From positions 2,371,001 through 2,435,000 of the forward strand of contig CP114490.1 of the NCBI GenBank assembly GCA_027186245.1: a stretch of DNA of 64,000 nt, given 5' to 3'. The position numbers and the translations under genes were made by a program. Source of the stretch: Coriaria nepalensis. Lineage: Eukaryota; Streptophyta; Magnoliopsida; Cucurbitales; Coriariaceae. How positions within the stretch are numbered: the first letter of the stretch is position 1; every line of letters starts with the position of its first letter. The notes beneath the pieces are model-generated. The model searched no databases, was not told the DNA's origin, and saw only the letters and a program-made list of their open reading frames with translations. This document shows positions 49,368-60,831 of the stretch, in pieces.

Positions 49368-50807
49368 TTAGTCTTGTTTACTGCTTGAATTTCTTGCCCG
49401 GTGACGAAGCTCAGCCCTTTTCCACCGTGCAATTAGGTAGCACAGAGTAAACAGTGTGTTAACCTGTCAAAGGAAAAAAAAACAAAAAGTTGGTTCGGGT
49501 GGAAAAATCAATAACAAGGAAAAGGAAGCAAATAAGTGACGAAAGTAAAAAAACAAAGTTTAATAGTTGATGGTGTTAGTTCTGAAAGGGAAGTAGCACT
49601 GACCAATATTAGCATCGCGATAACAAGTAGAGGCCCGGACCAGAGTGCAGAGAGGAAAACTCCACTGGGATCAAAATAATTTTGGCCTGCAAAGCTCTTC
49701 CAATTCTCACTGAGGAATCTATTGAGCCTCTCGGCTAGATAAACACCCGCCACTGCATGATATCGATATCTTAACACGGTTGTATCTTGAAACAAAATCA
49801 AAACAAGAAGAGAATAAAAAGCAGAAATTTTACTTTCTATTTTTCTCAAGTACATGGAAATCAACAATGTGAAAATGATGGTAGTGATGACTCTTATTAA
49901 GTTATTATACAAGCTTCGTAACTGATAGACAAAATGAGAAGATTTAATTCATGTCGAATAGCAACGATCAAAAACCCAGATTACTATCTACAGTAAGTGA
50001 TTGATTCTATCTAGATTATATACCGCATTGTTTCTGAGACTTTAAGACGACCTTTACTGCATCGACTACTTGTATAGCCAGTATTGCAAGGAAACAATTA
50101 AATAGCATTGCAATACTTATGCAACAAACCAGTAAATGGGAGACCAAAGTGAGGCAGAGGGGACAATCCGACAACATACTCCCAAAAACCATGGGAGGAA
50201 AATGCAATGTAATGAAAGGAATGAGAGATGCTTGAACAAAAAGGGGAAAGTAATAAACATACATGCTAGGAGGAACAAACACATCTGGAAGTTGGTGTTC
50301 CTCCTTGAAAGAACGGTTGTAATGAGCAACAACGCATGGACTCCCAACAATCCCATCAACCAAGGTTCCTGCCATATACAAAAAGCGTGCGTAAAATCTA
50401 AATGAATGAAACATCAATTGAATAATAAGTATTTGAGCTGATGCAAAAAACAAATTCAATTTGTTGGAAATCCTATAGTTCCAACCCAATCACAATTAAA
50501 TGAATTTTCAAACAAAAATCAGTAAGGAATAAGGCTAAAGAACATAACCAAGTGAAAAATTGAGCTAAACAAATGCGACTGTAAACAGCAAGTGTACTTG
50601 AAAAGCTTTTCTGCGGAACCGAATGAGGGGGAAGGTGAGAGAAAATATATGCAATTAGGGGAATACCTTCCAGTCGATGGCGTGGAAGAAACCTTTGAAA
50701 TTGTCGACAGCGGGCTGGAGGCCAGATCGGAGCTCGGAGGAGAACTTCTGCATCAGATCTGCTATTTGGTCCATGTGCTCATCCATGGCCGACTTCAGCT
50801 CCTCCAT
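49368..50807 (-). CDS. TMEM18 family nuclear-envelope membrane protein
   Basis: Four minus-strand exons: 50807-50667, 50368-50263, 49752-49604 and 49463-49368, together 492 nt and 163 residues, as in plant TMEM18. The family has three or four membrane spans and lies in the inner nuclear membrane in animals; the plant role is not known. The first exon is soluble and helical (MEELKSAMDEHMDQIADLM, GLQPAVDNFKGFFHAIDWK). Spans follow: EPWLMGLLGVHALLLITTVL, FQMCLFLLALAGVYLAERL and SGVFLSALWSGPLLVIAMLILVNTLF into LCYLIA. The conserved NWKSFAGQNYFDP lies before the last spans. The basic tail WKRAELRHRAR is typical. The intron 2 donor CAT-GTATGT restores a Leu codon across the junction. Confidence 0.93.
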
Positions 50808-51140
50808 TTTTGACTCCTTTTAGCTTCAGAAACTGAATTTTTTCTTCTTCTCCTTAAAGCTTCTCGCAGCGGTCGAAAAGACTTCGCCGCAAAACGTATA
50901 TATGAATTCCGGTAATATAAATGAATAAATTCCCAGATCTGAAATCTTTGCCGAGTAGACTCCAGAATGAAGTCCACTAGTCCAGATGAAGAAGACAAGT
51001 TATTTCCATAGAAGTGTGAGAAAGTGCAAATATAGCTAAGGTAGTCATGATATAATCTTTCTCATTTGATACACACTTTTTGTTTTTTTTTAAATATATA
51101 ATTTTATATAAATAAATTTATTAAGATAATAATATAATAT

Positions 51141-51171
<31 letters not shown>

Positions 51172-51327
51172 TTTAATACATTAAAATTGAAATAAAGGAC
51201 AAAATGTCTATAGTCGGTGACACAAAAGTGCACCATCTTTGAAAAAAGCTTGAGCTCGTCTCTATGTTGAAGCATTAAGTCATCAAAATTTTAGCTGTCA
51301 AATGAGAGATTGATAGTTACTATTCAG
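50808..51327. other. TMEM18 promoter side with (TAA)n microsatellite
   Basis: TMEM18 leader and promoter, then AT-rich DNA with about nine TAA units at 51144-51171. No other feature was seen. Confidence 0.6.
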
Positions 51328-51998
51328 ATGGCTACAGCGACCCGGAAACTGATAGTAGAGATAGTGGATGCTCAGAACCTGCTGCCGATAGACGGGAAGG
51401 GGACCTCCAGCCCGTACGTTGTGGTCGACTTCTATGGGCAGCGAAGCGGACCCACACTGCCATACGGATTCTGACCCCAGCATGGAACGAGGTGCTCGAG
51501 TTCAACGTCAGAAAGCCGTCCAATGTGTTGGGTGACATGCTTGAGCTCGATATGTTCCATGATCGGACCTACGGTCCTACCCGGAGGAGCAACTTTCTTA
51601 GGAGGATTAGGCTGAGTTCGGCCCAGTTTGTTAAGAAAGGTGAGGAGACCTTGATTTATTTCCCTTTGCAAAAGATGAACCTTTTTAGTTGGATCCGTCG
51701 GGAGATCGGTTTGAAGATTTATTACTTGGATGAGGTTGTGCCGCCTGAGCTTCAGCCGGAAGCGCCACAACCACCACCGCCAACAGAGGAAGTGAAGCCG
51801 GAGCCAGATTCCAAGCCAAAGCAACCAGCTAAAAATGCAACCAGCTGATGGTGGTAAGAATTTGAATGAACTTCCGCCAGCTCAGCCGAAGGCGGAGACT
51901 ACGGCAGAATCTGAGCCACTTCCACAACCGAACGAGGAGGTTGTAACTGATCAGGTGAAGACAGATCCACCCAAACCGCCTTCTGTTAAGAGTGCCTA
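51328..51998 (+). pseudogene. MCTP/QUIRKY-like gene fragment, first C2 domain only, frameshifted
   Basis: The ATG at 51328 opens a C2 domain typical of the first C2 of plant multiple-C2-and-transmembrane proteins (MCTP, QUIRKY group): KLIVEIVDAQNLLPIDGKG, SPYVVVDFYGQ, then in the next frame ILTPAWNEVLEFNV, LELDMFHDRTYGP and IYFPLQKMNLFSWIRREIGL. A missing base near 51444 shifts the frame just after VVDFYGQR. A second shift near 51835 ends the proline- and glutamate-rich linker (QPPPPTEEVKPEP). The linker then goes on to a stop near 51996. The other C2 domains and the membrane anchor, about 700-900 residues, are absent. MCTPs tether the endoplasmic reticulum at plasmodesmata; this copy cannot. 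Confidence 0.85.
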
Positions 51999-53833
51999 GG
52001 ATCATATCATGCTGTTCATATGTTTGATATATGTGATCGATTTGATATGAGCATGATCGTTGATGATATATATCGTTGATTTATTAATATGAATTTTTTA
52101 AAGGTGAAATTTGTATATGAGATTTAAATTTCGATAATTATTAAGTGTTTGGTAAATGAAATTTATTTTTAATACGTAATTATTTAATATTTATTTAATG
52201 ATTTTCAACTTACCTTCTAAATACTTGATTATGCTCGGTTTCGGTTTCTGAGATACTTAGTTTGGAGTTGGCATTTTTTTTTTATTAACCACTGCTTGTT
52301 AGGTTATTATGAACTTATTTTAATTTTTTTGTGCTTCACTTTTAAAAAGTAAATAAAATTTATATAGATTAATAGGTCGTTTTGTTGAACATATTTAATT
52401 TATATATAGATCTTAATAATTAGTGGAATATGCTACATATTATTTAATCTTGGTTTTTATTATATATATATTATTAAATTTATAGATATACGCTTGGAGA
52501 TTTACATGGCCCATTAAATTGATTTATAAGAACTATGTATCGGTCATGTTAGGTTTGGATCATGATAAACCGGGCAGTGATATCAGAGGACTTGTTCCAA
52601 AGTGTTTGATTGAAGTGAATGATTCGGGGAAAAAAAATAAAGTTTTGAAGAAGTCTAAAAAAAAGAAAAGAACTTCAATTTCTCATATATGTGTACGTCT
52701 TGGATTCATTTCCCTTAATGTGGAGAAAGGGAAGATATAGAGAAGGAATTGATATTACCAAGTAATTTAACACTGGTTCTCTTCCCAAAATTGAACATGT
52801 TACAATTTCGTACTATTTTACCATAAAGATAGAAACCAAACAAGTCGGTGTGACAGCTCCATACATTTATTTATGTTTGGACCTGCGTTTATGTAACAGG
52901 ACCAGCAGTAGTGACTGGTTTGAATGGTTGATCACACTGATCAGAAGACAACCATATTTCCTTTAATGTCTATTTGGTCAGTTATTGATGAAGGAAAATG
53001 TGGAACGTGTACCGATTTAAACCACACCTGTGATCAAAACGGAAACTTTCTTTTTCCAAGCTGCTGTCTATATATGACCATATGGTCATAACCTATCACG
53101 CGGCAGTTCGTTCTACTGTTGCATATCTACCCTACTGTGTGTTGATCGGATAAATCACAAAACTATTTCTTTAAAGTAGAAGATTGAAATCGAAGTAACT
53201 AAAATACTAATTTATTGATTCATCTCAGCATAAAACAAACCTACGGCTTAGAGTATTATTTATAATGCAACTAAGATGGAGTCCTACGCCAATTTCTAAT
53301 CAACTACTAATAAAAATTAAAGATAACTAGAGATATATATAGATATCCTAAAGATGCTTTGGATTAAGCCTTCTAATCATCGGTCCCGTGAGTTCAATCC
53401 TCGAAATAAAAAAGTTTAGAAATAAAAATAGATACCCTAAAGAGACTTGATCCTCTTGATCTGTTTAATCACATCCTAACACTGAGATTCTTCTTCACAG
53501 GCAGTTCAATATCGCTTTACGTTTTACAGGCGAGGTAGATGATTTCACAGGGCGCTTTATGTTTTGATAATAATGGTGATGCCACTGAAATGATGGCGAG
53601 GTAGATTATTTCATCGAAAGGATTCGTAAAAGCATATATGGATAGATATATAAGAAGGTCTGAATCTTCTTATTAATTATTATATGATGAGTAGCACGAC
53701 CAAGACAAGACAAGCTCTACTATCGTCCCTTTTTAAGCATAGATTGATTGTTAATCACTAGCTCAATCAACTCGACATCCTTGAACGATTTGTTAAAGAA
53801 GCATTTATATATATATATATATACAACTTACTT
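51999..53833. other. Spacer, no gene seen
   Basis: AT-rich spacer with a chance frame at 52519-52740 (lysine-rich, no family). The part next to 53834 is the 3' flank of the BAHD gene. Confidence 0.5.
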
Positions 53834-54090
53834 TCATTCCATGTCCTCGTAGAAGAAGTCCTTGAAAAAATCGATGTACTGCGTTTGGAAACGCAAAGCG
53901 ATATTGATCGACCCATCTTCGCCGGGACCTGGCATAAAGATCATCCTACCATCATAACTTACCGTAGCTGGACCGACGTAAACAGGCTTTCCAATTCCGA
54001 AATCGGCATCATATAGCGGTATTCCCATCCAACTACCGACAGCCACATTAGGGATACCCCAAAACGGCGTTTGAGGACATCCTAGCGTAT

Positions 54091-54534
54091 TGTCACGGAC
54101 TGCCTTCCTTATTAGAAAAGATGGAGGAGGCTTCATGGAAGAGTCTAGAAACTTCTAGACTTCTCTAGCATTCTCTAGGGTTTCCTACACTTTTGTAGAA
54201 TTCTCTAGAATCTTGTACATTCTTCTAGTCCCTTGTAGAATAGTATGGAAATCTCTAGAAGATAGATTGTAGCCATTAGATCAAATTGATCTTGACCATC
54301 CATTCCAAGGTGGGGGTCTATATAAGGAGGAGTCCTCCTCATTTGTAAATCATCCTAAAAAATACTAGCCTTCTAGCAATACAAAGAGTTCTTTATTCTC
54401 TAGCTCAAGTGTTCTTCTAAAGTCTTCAAACAAACCTCTTGGCAAGGTTCGGTTAGGCTGACTTGGTTACTCGAAGGAGTGTCAAGTGCCGCACGGAGCG
54501 TCTAAGTTCGGGGCGAAACTTTACGCACGTGACA
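54091..54534 (+). repeat. 5' LTR
   Basis: 444 bp, TG to CA, with TGTCACG/CGTGACA inverted ends. A TATA box, TATATAAGG, lies at 54319-54327, so transcription would begin about 54350. Upstream of it the LTR is crowded with TTCTCTAG and TCTAGAA words, including GAAACTTCTAGAC at 54148-54160, close to a heat-shock element. Confidence 0.97.
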
Positions 54535-54536
54535 GT

Positions 54537-54549
54537 TGGTATCAGAGCC
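54537..54549 (+). other. Primer-binding site for initiator tRNA-Met
   Basis: TGGTATCAGAGCC begins two bases after the 5' LTR and is complementary to the 3' end of plant initiator methionine tRNA, the usual primer of plant Ty3/gypsy elements. Confidence 0.93.
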
Positions 54550-54623
54550 AAGGTCGTACGGGAGGGTGCGAAGTGGTTCAATTCTTGCCAAAGCTTTGTG
54601 TAGGTGAAGATCTTGTGGAAGAA

Positions 54624-57600
54624 ATGGCTAGCGGTGGTTCCAACGTTGTCGATCCAATTGAAGGAGAGACAAGGCGAGAAAATGTTAAGGGTGGAGGAAG
54701 GCAGAAGCAACGAGAGCCATCTCGAGACATGCTTGCATCATTAGAGAACCGTGTTCTCAAGTTGGAGAATGCAGTGGTGAGGCAAGGCAATGTGATGGAG
54801 AAGACGGTGGAACAAGTAGCGGATTTGGCGATGGCTAACCAAGGAGGTGGACTTCAAGAGGGATTCCAAGCATCATTGGATAGGATTGTCGCCACAATTC
54901 AAGAGGAGATGAGGGCTCTCCAAGCCAACATGGATGCTTCTCTAGCAGAAGTGCATGAGAGGATGCAGATCATCGAGACGGATGTGTCACTCTGTAAATA
55001 CAGGGTGTCTAGGGATATAATCGATGCTCCTCTCGCACCAAAGGTGGACGTGCCTCGACCCAAGACCTATGCAGGAGCTAGGAAGGGAAAGGAAGTAGAG
55101 AACTTTCTATGGAGCTTGGAACTCTACTTCAGGAAAATGAGGATCACGGATGATGAAGAGAAGATAGACACGGTACCTCTCTATCTTACCGACACCGCGG
55201 CACTATGGTGGAGGAGATTGAGCGGTGACATTGAGCGAGGACTCTTCGAGATGACAAGGTGGGACGAGTTCAAAGAGGCATTCAGAGCACAATTTTGCCC
55301 AAGGAATCTCGAAGATGAAGCACGAGGTAAACTTCGTCACCTCACTCATAAATCTAGTATTTCTGATTATGTGAACGAGTTTTCAGAAATATTGTTGGAG
55401 ATCCCGGACTTCCCGGAAAAGGAAGCCAAATTTGCCTTCATAGAAAGGTTACAGCCTTGGGCCAAGCAAGAGTTGAAGAGGAGAAACATTCAAACTCTCA
55501 AAGCCGCAATTGAGGAGGCGGAAAGCTTGACCGAGTATAGGCGGGAGGATAAACCCAAGAGTAGTCACTGGAGTGACAAAGGCAAAGGTGGGGGAGCCAC
55601 CAAGAGTAGCTTCAACAACTGCAATGAGGGAGCGGGTAAGCCCTTTGGAGGGAAGGGTTTTGGCAAGGGTGTGGGGGAGACATCCAAGGCCAAGATGTTG
55701 AAGTGCTTCTTGTGCGAGGGACCGCACATGGTTCGGGATTGCCCGAAGAAGGCGAAGCTCGCCGCACTCGAAAGAGACGGGGAGTTGGAAGAAGAGTCGA
55801 GGATGGGGTCACTCCGACTCCTTAGTGCCCTCAAGGCTAAGGTCGTCGAAGGACCTAAAGCGCCCAAGAAGGGATCAATGTATGTCGGGATAGACGTTGC
55901 GGGGAGGCAACTCAAAGCTCTAGTGGATTCAGGAGTGACCGACAATTTCATCAAGGCCGACGTCGCGGAAAAACTCGGTCTCAAGTTAGCCAAGTCGATT
56001 GGCTTCATCAAGGCAGTCAACTCAAAGGCATTGCCAATCAGGGGGATAGCCGATGCAAAGACCAAGGTGGGACAATGGTCAGGAGTCGTAAAGTTCACGG
56101 CCATTCCAATGGATGACTACGACGTGGTGCTCGGACTAGATTGGCAAGATCAGGTAAAGGCTTGTCTTATGCCTTATGCTAATTCTATTATGATTATGGA
56201 TGCGGGTTCTCCTTGCACGGTCCCGGTCTCGAGAGAGACACGGCTAGGGACCAAAGTGTTGTCTGCATTGCAGCTATGCAAGGGATTAAAGCGGGAGGAA
56301 GAGACCTACCTTGCAGCTTTAAAGGTGGACGAAGGCGAGCCATCTAAGGAAAGGGAGATTCCGAAAGAAGTGCAAGAGGTACTTAAGGAGTTCCTAGATG
56401 TTATGCCACCGGAACTCCCAAAGAAGCTTCCACCAAGGAGGGAGGTGGATCACAAACTGGAGTTGGTGGAAGGAGCAAAGCCGCCAGCCATGGCACCTTA
56501 TCGCATGGCACCACCCGAGTTAGAAGAGTTGAGGAAGCAACTCAAAGAGATGCTCGAAGCGGGGTTCATTCGACCATCTAAAGCCCCATATGGTGCACCT
56601 GTACTTTTCCAAAAGAAGGCGGATGGGTCTTTGAGATTATGCATTGACTACCGAGCACTCAACAAGCTCACGGTGAAGAACAAATACCCGATTCCTCTCA
56701 TAGCGGATTTGTTCGATCAACTTGGGAGCGCAAGATACTTCTCTAAGCTAGACTTGCGATCGGGGTATTGGCAAGTTAGGATAGCGGAAGGGGATGAGGA
56801 TAAGACCGCTTGTGTGACGCGGTATGGTTCTTATGAGTTCTTAGTGATGCCTTTCGGCCTCACTAATGCACCGGCCACATTTTGTACACTAATGAACAAG
56901 GTACTTGCTCCATTCCTTGACAAGTTTGTGGTTGTTTATCTTGACGATATTGTTGTGTATAGCCACACCTTGGCGGACCATATTGGCCATTTGAGGAAGG
57001 TCTTCCAAACCTTGAAGGAGAATGAGCTCTATGTCAAGAGGGAGAAGTGTTCATTTGCACAAGAGGAGGTGCATTTCCTTGGCCATAAGATCCGAGGAGG
57101 GCGGATCATGATGGATGTAGCCAAGATTCGAGCCATACAAGAGTGGGAACCTCCGACAAGGGTGACGGAGTTGCGGTCTTTCTTGGGCCTCACTAATTAC
57201 TATAGACGGTTCATCAAGGGGTATTCCAACATCACTACTCCCTTGACGGACATGCTGAAGAAAATGAGGACATGGGAGTGGGGGCCCAAGTGCCAGAAGG
57301 CATTCGATCGATTAAAGAAGGCAATCGTGGAGGAACCCGTCCTAGCCCTTCCTGACTACACCAAGCCATATGAGGTGCAGACCGATGCCTCGGACTTTGC
57401 CATTGGGGGAGTCTTGATGCAAGAAGGACATCCGATTGCATACGAGAGTCGAAAGCTTAATGATACGGAAAGACGATATACGGTGCAAGAGAAAGAGATG
57501 ACGGCAGTCATTCATTGCCTTCGGACGTGGCGACATTACTTGTTGGGGTCAAAGTTCGTAGTAAAGACGGACAATGTTGCCACGAGTTACTTTCAAACCC

Positions 57601-59222
57601 AAAAGAAGTTGTCACCTAAGCAAGCACGGTGGCAAGATTTTCTTGCGGAGTTTGACTATGTATTAGAGTATAAACCAGGGAAGGCCAACCTAGTCGCAGA
57701 TGCTTTGAGCCGTAGAGCGGAGTTAGCGGCCATAAGTCGACCCGAGTGTCCGATGCTTGCTAGGATCAAGGAGGGCATAGAGCAAGATCCGATGGCAAAG
57801 AATCTTATGGAGTACGCCAAGGAGGGCAAGACCAGGCGATTTTGGCTCAAAGATGGTTTATTATACACCAAGGGTGAGCGGGTGTTCGTGCCAAGATGGG
57901 GAAATCTTCGGCGGGAAATCATTAAGGAATGCCATGATTCAAAATGGGCAGGACATCCGGGCATGCATCGTACAATGGCACTCATCGATGATGGGTATTA
58001 TTGGCCACATATGCGAAACGATATAGAAGCCTATGTGAAGACTTGTCTGGTGTGCCAACAGGACAAGGTTGATCTACACCAACCAGCAGGATTGCTAGAG
58101 CCACTTCCCATTCCGGAGCATGCCTGGGAGAGTGTCTCCATGGATTTCATTACGTGTCTCCCGAGATCGGAAGGATACGGGACGATCATTGTGGTGGTGG
58201 ATCGATTCTCCAAGTATGCGGTGTTCGTGCCAGCTTCTCCTGATGTCACTGCCGATGAGACGGCTCGGTTATTCCTCAAGCATGTGGTGAAGCTTTGGGG
58301 TGTACCCCAAACCATTGTGAGCGACCGAGACCCACGGTTTACTGGGAGATTTTGGACGGAGTTGTTCAAATTACTTGGGTCAGACTTGAACTTCTCCACG
58401 AGTTTTCATCCTCAAACCGATGGCCAAACAGAGAGGGTGAATGGATTGTTGGAGCTCTACTTGAGACACTACGTGAGTGCCAACCAAAAGGATTGGGCCA
58501 AGTTGTTAGACACAGCGCAATTCTCCTACAACCTACATCGGAGTGAGTCAACAGGGAAGAGTCCTTTTGAGCTTGCCATAGGCCACCAACTGTTGACTCC
58601 AAATGCGGTAGCGTTGGGCTATACGGGAAAGAGTCCAGCGGCATACAAATTTGCCAAAGGACTACAAGAAGAAACAGATATGGCTCGTGCCCACTTGAGG
58701 AAGGCATCGAAGAAGATGAAGAAGTGGGCCGATCTTAAGCGAAGAGCAGTGGAATTCCAGGAAGGAGATCGTGTCATGGTGAAGCTCTTGCCTCAACAAT
58801 TCAAGTCGTTGAGGGCGGTGCATAAAGGTTTGATCCGGCGGTATGAGGGACCGTTCAAGATCATTCAACGAGTTGGCAAGGTCTCCTACAAGCTAGAGTT
58901 ACCTTCGAAGTTGCGGATTCATCCGGTGTTTCATGTGAGTCTCTTGAAGCCTTATCATGAAGACAAGGATGAACCTAGTCGAGGGGTGTCCAAGCGGGCA
59001 CCAACAGCGGTGGTTACTTCTTATGACAAAGAAGTTGAGGAAATCCTCGCGGATAGAATCATGAGGAAGCGAGGCGTGCCGAGCTACAAGGAATACCTCG
59101 TTCGATGGAAGGGCATCCCGGAGAATGAGGCTAGTTGGGAACACGAAGATTTGTTGTGGCAGTTCAAAGACCGCATCGAGCGATTCGAGCTTGAACGGAC
59201 GACGGGGGCGTCGCCCGAATAG
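54624..59222 (+). CDS. Chromovirus gag-pol polyprotein with chromodomain
   Basis: One frame of about 1,532 residues from the ATG at 54624; an upstream ATG at 54486 lies in the LTR and is not likely used. Domains in order: gag with coiled coil ([13 protein letters not shown]) and capsid; zinc knuckle [15 protein letters not shown]; protease [12 protein letters not shown], with V where DSGA or DTGA is common; reverse transcriptase ([33 protein letters not shown]); RNase H ([18 protein letters not shown]); integrase with HHCC zinc finger ([15 protein letters not shown]) and DDE core ([35 protein letters not shown]); GPY/F-type module ([25 protein letters not shown]); and a chromodomain ([25 protein letters not shown]). 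No stop or shift is present. The chromodomain is expected to steer insertion toward marked chromatin. Confidence 0.97.
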   Translation: MASGGSNVVDPIEGETRRENVKGGGRQKQREPSRDMLASLENRVLKLENAVVRQGNVMEKTVEQVADLAMANQGGGLQEGFQASLDRIVATIQEEMRALQANMDASLAEVHERMQIIETDVSLCKYRVSRDIIDAPLAPKVDVPRPKTYAGARKGKEVENFLWSLELYFRKMRITDDEEKIDTVPLYLTDTAALWWRRLSGDIERGLFEMTRWDEFKEAFRAQFCPRNLEDEARGKLRHLTHKSSISDYVNEFSEILLEIPDFPEKEAKFAFIERLQPWAKQELKRRNIQTLKAAIEEAESLTEYRREDKPKSSHWSDKGKGGGATKSSFNNCNEGAGKPFGGKGFGKGVGETSKAKMLKCFLCEGPHMVRDCPKKAKLAALERDGELEEESRMGSLRLLSALKAKVVEGPKAPKKGSMYVGIDVAGRQLKALVDSGVTDNFIKADVAEKLGLKLAKSIGFIKAVNSKALPIRGIADAKTKVGQWSGVVKFTAIPMDDYDVVLGLDWQDQVKACLMPYANSIMIMDAGSPCTVPVSRETRLGTKVLSALQLCKGLKREEETYLAALKVDEGEPSKEREIPKEVQEVLKEFLDVMPPELPKKLPPRREVDHKLELVEGAKPPAMAPYRMAPPELEELRKQLKEMLEAGFIRPSKAPYGAPVLFQKKADGSLRLCIDYRALNKLTVKNKYPIPLIADLFDQLGSARYFSKLDLRSGYWQVRIAEGDEDKTACVTRYGSYEFLVMPFGLTNAPATFCTLMNKVLAPFLDKFVVVYLDDIVVYSHTLADHIGHLRKVFQTLKENELYVKREKCSFAQEEVHFLGHKIRGGRIMMDVAKIRAIQEWEPPTRVTELRSFLGLTNYYRRFIKGYSNITTPLTDMLKKMRTWEWGPKCQKAFDRLKKAIVEEPVLALPDYTKPYEVQTDASDFAIGGVLMQEGHPIAYESRKLNDTERRYTVQEKEMTAVIHCLRTWRHYLLGSKFVVKTDNVATSYFQTQKKLSPKQARWQDFLAEFDYVLEYKPGKANLVADALSRRAELAAISRPECPMLARIKEGIEQDPMAKNLMEYAKEGKTRRFWLKDGLLYTKGERVFVPRWGNLRREIIKECHDSKWAGHPGMHRTMALIDDGYYWPHMRNDIEAYVKTCLVCQQDKVDLHQPAGLLEPLPIPEHAWESVSMDFITCLPRSEGYGTIIVVVDRFSKYAVFVPASPDVTADETARLFLKHVVKLWGVPQTIVSDRDPRFTGRFWTELFKLLGSDLNFSTSFHPQTDGQTERVNGLLELYLRHYVSANQKDWAKLLDTAQFSYNLHRSESTGKSPFELAIGHQLLTPNAVALGYTGKSPAAYKFAKGLQEETDMARAHLRKASKKMKKWADLKRRAVEFQEGDRVMVKLLPQQFKSLRAVHKGLIRRYEGPFKIIQRVGKVSYKLELPSKLRIHPVFHVSLLKPYHEDKDEPSRGVSKRAPTAVVTSYDKEVEEILADRIMRKRGVPSYKEYLVRWKGIPENEASWEHEDLLWQFKDRIERFELERTTGASPE

Positions 59223-59233
59223 GTGGGGGAGCG
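59221..59233 (+). other. Polypurine tract region of the chromovirus
   Basis: AGGTGGGGGAGCG lies directly before the 3' LTR and is the expected primer site for plus-strand synthesis. It overlaps the last codon of gag-pol. Confidence 0.75.
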
Positions 59234-59677
59234 TGTCACGGACTGCCTTCCTTATTAGAAAAGATGGAGGAGGCTTCATGGAAGAGTCTAGAAACTTCTA
59301 GACTTCTCTAGCATTCTCTAGGGTTTCCTACACTTTTGTAGAATTCTCTAGAATCTTGTACATTCTTCTAGTCCCTTGTAGAATAGTATGGAAATCTCTA
59401 GAAGATAGATTGTAGCCATTAGATCAAATTGATCTTGACCATCCATTCCAAGGTGGGGGTCTATATAAGGAGGAGTCCTCCTCATTTGTAAATCATCCTA
59501 AAAAATACTAGCCTTCTAGCAATACAAAGAGTTCTTTATTCTCTAGCTCAAGTGTTCTTCTAAAGTCTTCAAACAAACCTCTTGGCAAGGTTCGGTTAGG
59601 CTGACTTGGTTACTCGAAGGAGTGTCAAGTGCCGCACGGAGCGTCTAAGTTCGGGGCGAAACTTTACGCACGTGACA
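59234..59677 (+). repeat. 3' LTR
   Basis: 444 bp, the same as the 5' LTR at every position I compared. Its promoter points toward 60.8 kb, so a transcript starting here would run antisense through the first part of the BAHD gene. Confidence 0.97.
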
Positions 59678-60831
59678 GTATGGTATTGGGTCCTTGCAAA
59701 ACCCACATCCTCATGACTTGCTAACATATCAAGCAGCGACTCGATATACTCTTCAGTCATTCTCTCCACCGCGTCCCTTATCTTTTGAGCCGCAAAGCTT
59801 AGTGGCTTCGACACGATATCTTCTATCTTGCATTCGCCAGTTATTGACGGAAATACCGCATTGCCAAAGAACCCTCGCGGTAGAGGAGGAGAGCTCAACC
59901 GGTTACGTAAACTAACACCAAACCTAAGCCTACTGGGCTGAAGAAGCCAAGCGGTTAGATCGTCCGGTTCGCGATTGCACCCACGAGCCTTGCTCGCCGA
60001 TTTCCACACATGTGCAGCCAAACACTCGAACGTGCTATATGTTCGATGTTGATTTTGTGATATCTCATGATTTGTTTTCTTCTTTAGATTCTCGATTTGA
60101 TTTTTCGTAACTTTGAGCAAGGCACTCTTAGTTTCCTTGTTCTTTTCTGTGTTCTTGTCCGAACCATTCAAGATGGGTGGTTCTGCCTTCAACTCTTCGT
60201 GATCGAACCGCGGAGGTCTAAGCGGCTTTTTAGGTCGTAGAAGGGTTCGGTCATGAAACGGAGCCGGAAAGTCTTGTTCGTCCCAGACTAGGTTTGATCC
60301 TCGAGCCAGCTTGGCCCATGAATTGATAAACCGTAATGCAGAGAGCCCATCTACTGTAATATGGGACATGGCTACTCCGATACAAATGGCACCGCAACTG
60401 AATCTCGTAAGTTGGACGAGAAAAAGGGGCAAGTCTTCAATAGGGTTATCGTAATCTACTTTTGGAATTAGGTCTCTTACAGCTTGACCTGGCTCGAACT
60501 CACCAAGCTCATCGATGCTAGCCTCGGTTGACGCTTCACAAAGCAGGGCTCCCTTGGCATTGCAGTCGAGCTCAAGTCGACTTCCTCCGATCCAGCATAA
60601 ACGGCCAGCTATGGGGTAGTAGGGAACTAGGGCTTGGCTTAGAGCTTCTTTCAAAGTCTCGATTTGAAGTTGGCCGGAATGAGGTTTGTTGCCATTGTTA
60701 TCTGGTTTGTAAACATAGATGGTTGGAACATGAGTCCAGACCATTGTTTGGTCACTGTCCGACAGCCACATCCGGCCATTTGGGGTCGGCTTGGCAGGAG
60801 TGACAATGTAGGTTGAGTTGATTGTCAGCAT

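Larger units (their letters stand above)
54091..59677 (+). mobile_element. Complete Ty3/gypsy chromovirus, 5,587 bp
   Basis: The element is bounded by two 444-bp LTRs (54091-54534 and 59234-59677) that I could not tell apart base by base. Both start TGTCACG and end CGTGACA. The duplicated target is GTAT: 54087-54090 on the left and 59678-59681 on the right. A primer-binding site, a purine-rich tract and an uninterrupted gag-pol frame with a C-terminal chromodomain are present. Identical LTRs, open frame and clean target duplication mark a very recent, probably autonomous insertion. It lies opposite in sense to the BAHD gene it interrupts. Confidence 0.97.
53834..60831 (-). pseudogene. BAHD acyltransferase gene split by an LTR retrotransposon
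   Basis: An intron-less minus-strand gene in two parts: 60831-59678 (first 384 residues) and 54090-53834 (last 85 or so), separated by a 5.6-kb element. Before insertion it gave a protein of about 467 residues, normal for BAHD enzymes, which move acyl groups from CoA to alcohols or amines. The N-terminus (MLTINSTYIVTPAKPTPNGRM, LSDSDQTMVWTHVPTIYVY) is like the shikimate or spermidine hydroxycinnamoyltransferase group. The catalytic HxxxD box is SHITVDGLSA. The second family motif, DFGWGKP, appears as DADFGIGKP in the part beyond the element. No stop or shift is visible in either part, so the element is the only lesion. Acyl acceptor and donor cannot be told from sequence. A frame reading into the LTR would add about 27 foreign residues to the first part. 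Confidence 0.9.

Noticed and set aside
52519..52740. 73-codon Lys-rich plus-strand frame
   Set aside because: No family match and no gene context; probably chance.
53372..53407. tRNA-like or SINE B-box (GAGTTCAATCC)
   Set aside because: No matching A-box, stem pairs or tail was found around it.
55565..56104. Minus-strand frame of 179 codons inside gag-pol
   Set aside because: Antisense shadow of the retrotransposon frame with no family motif.
59596..59677. C-terminal 27 residues of the first BAHD frame
   Set aside because: They come from reading into the 3' LTR and are not part of the BAHD protein.
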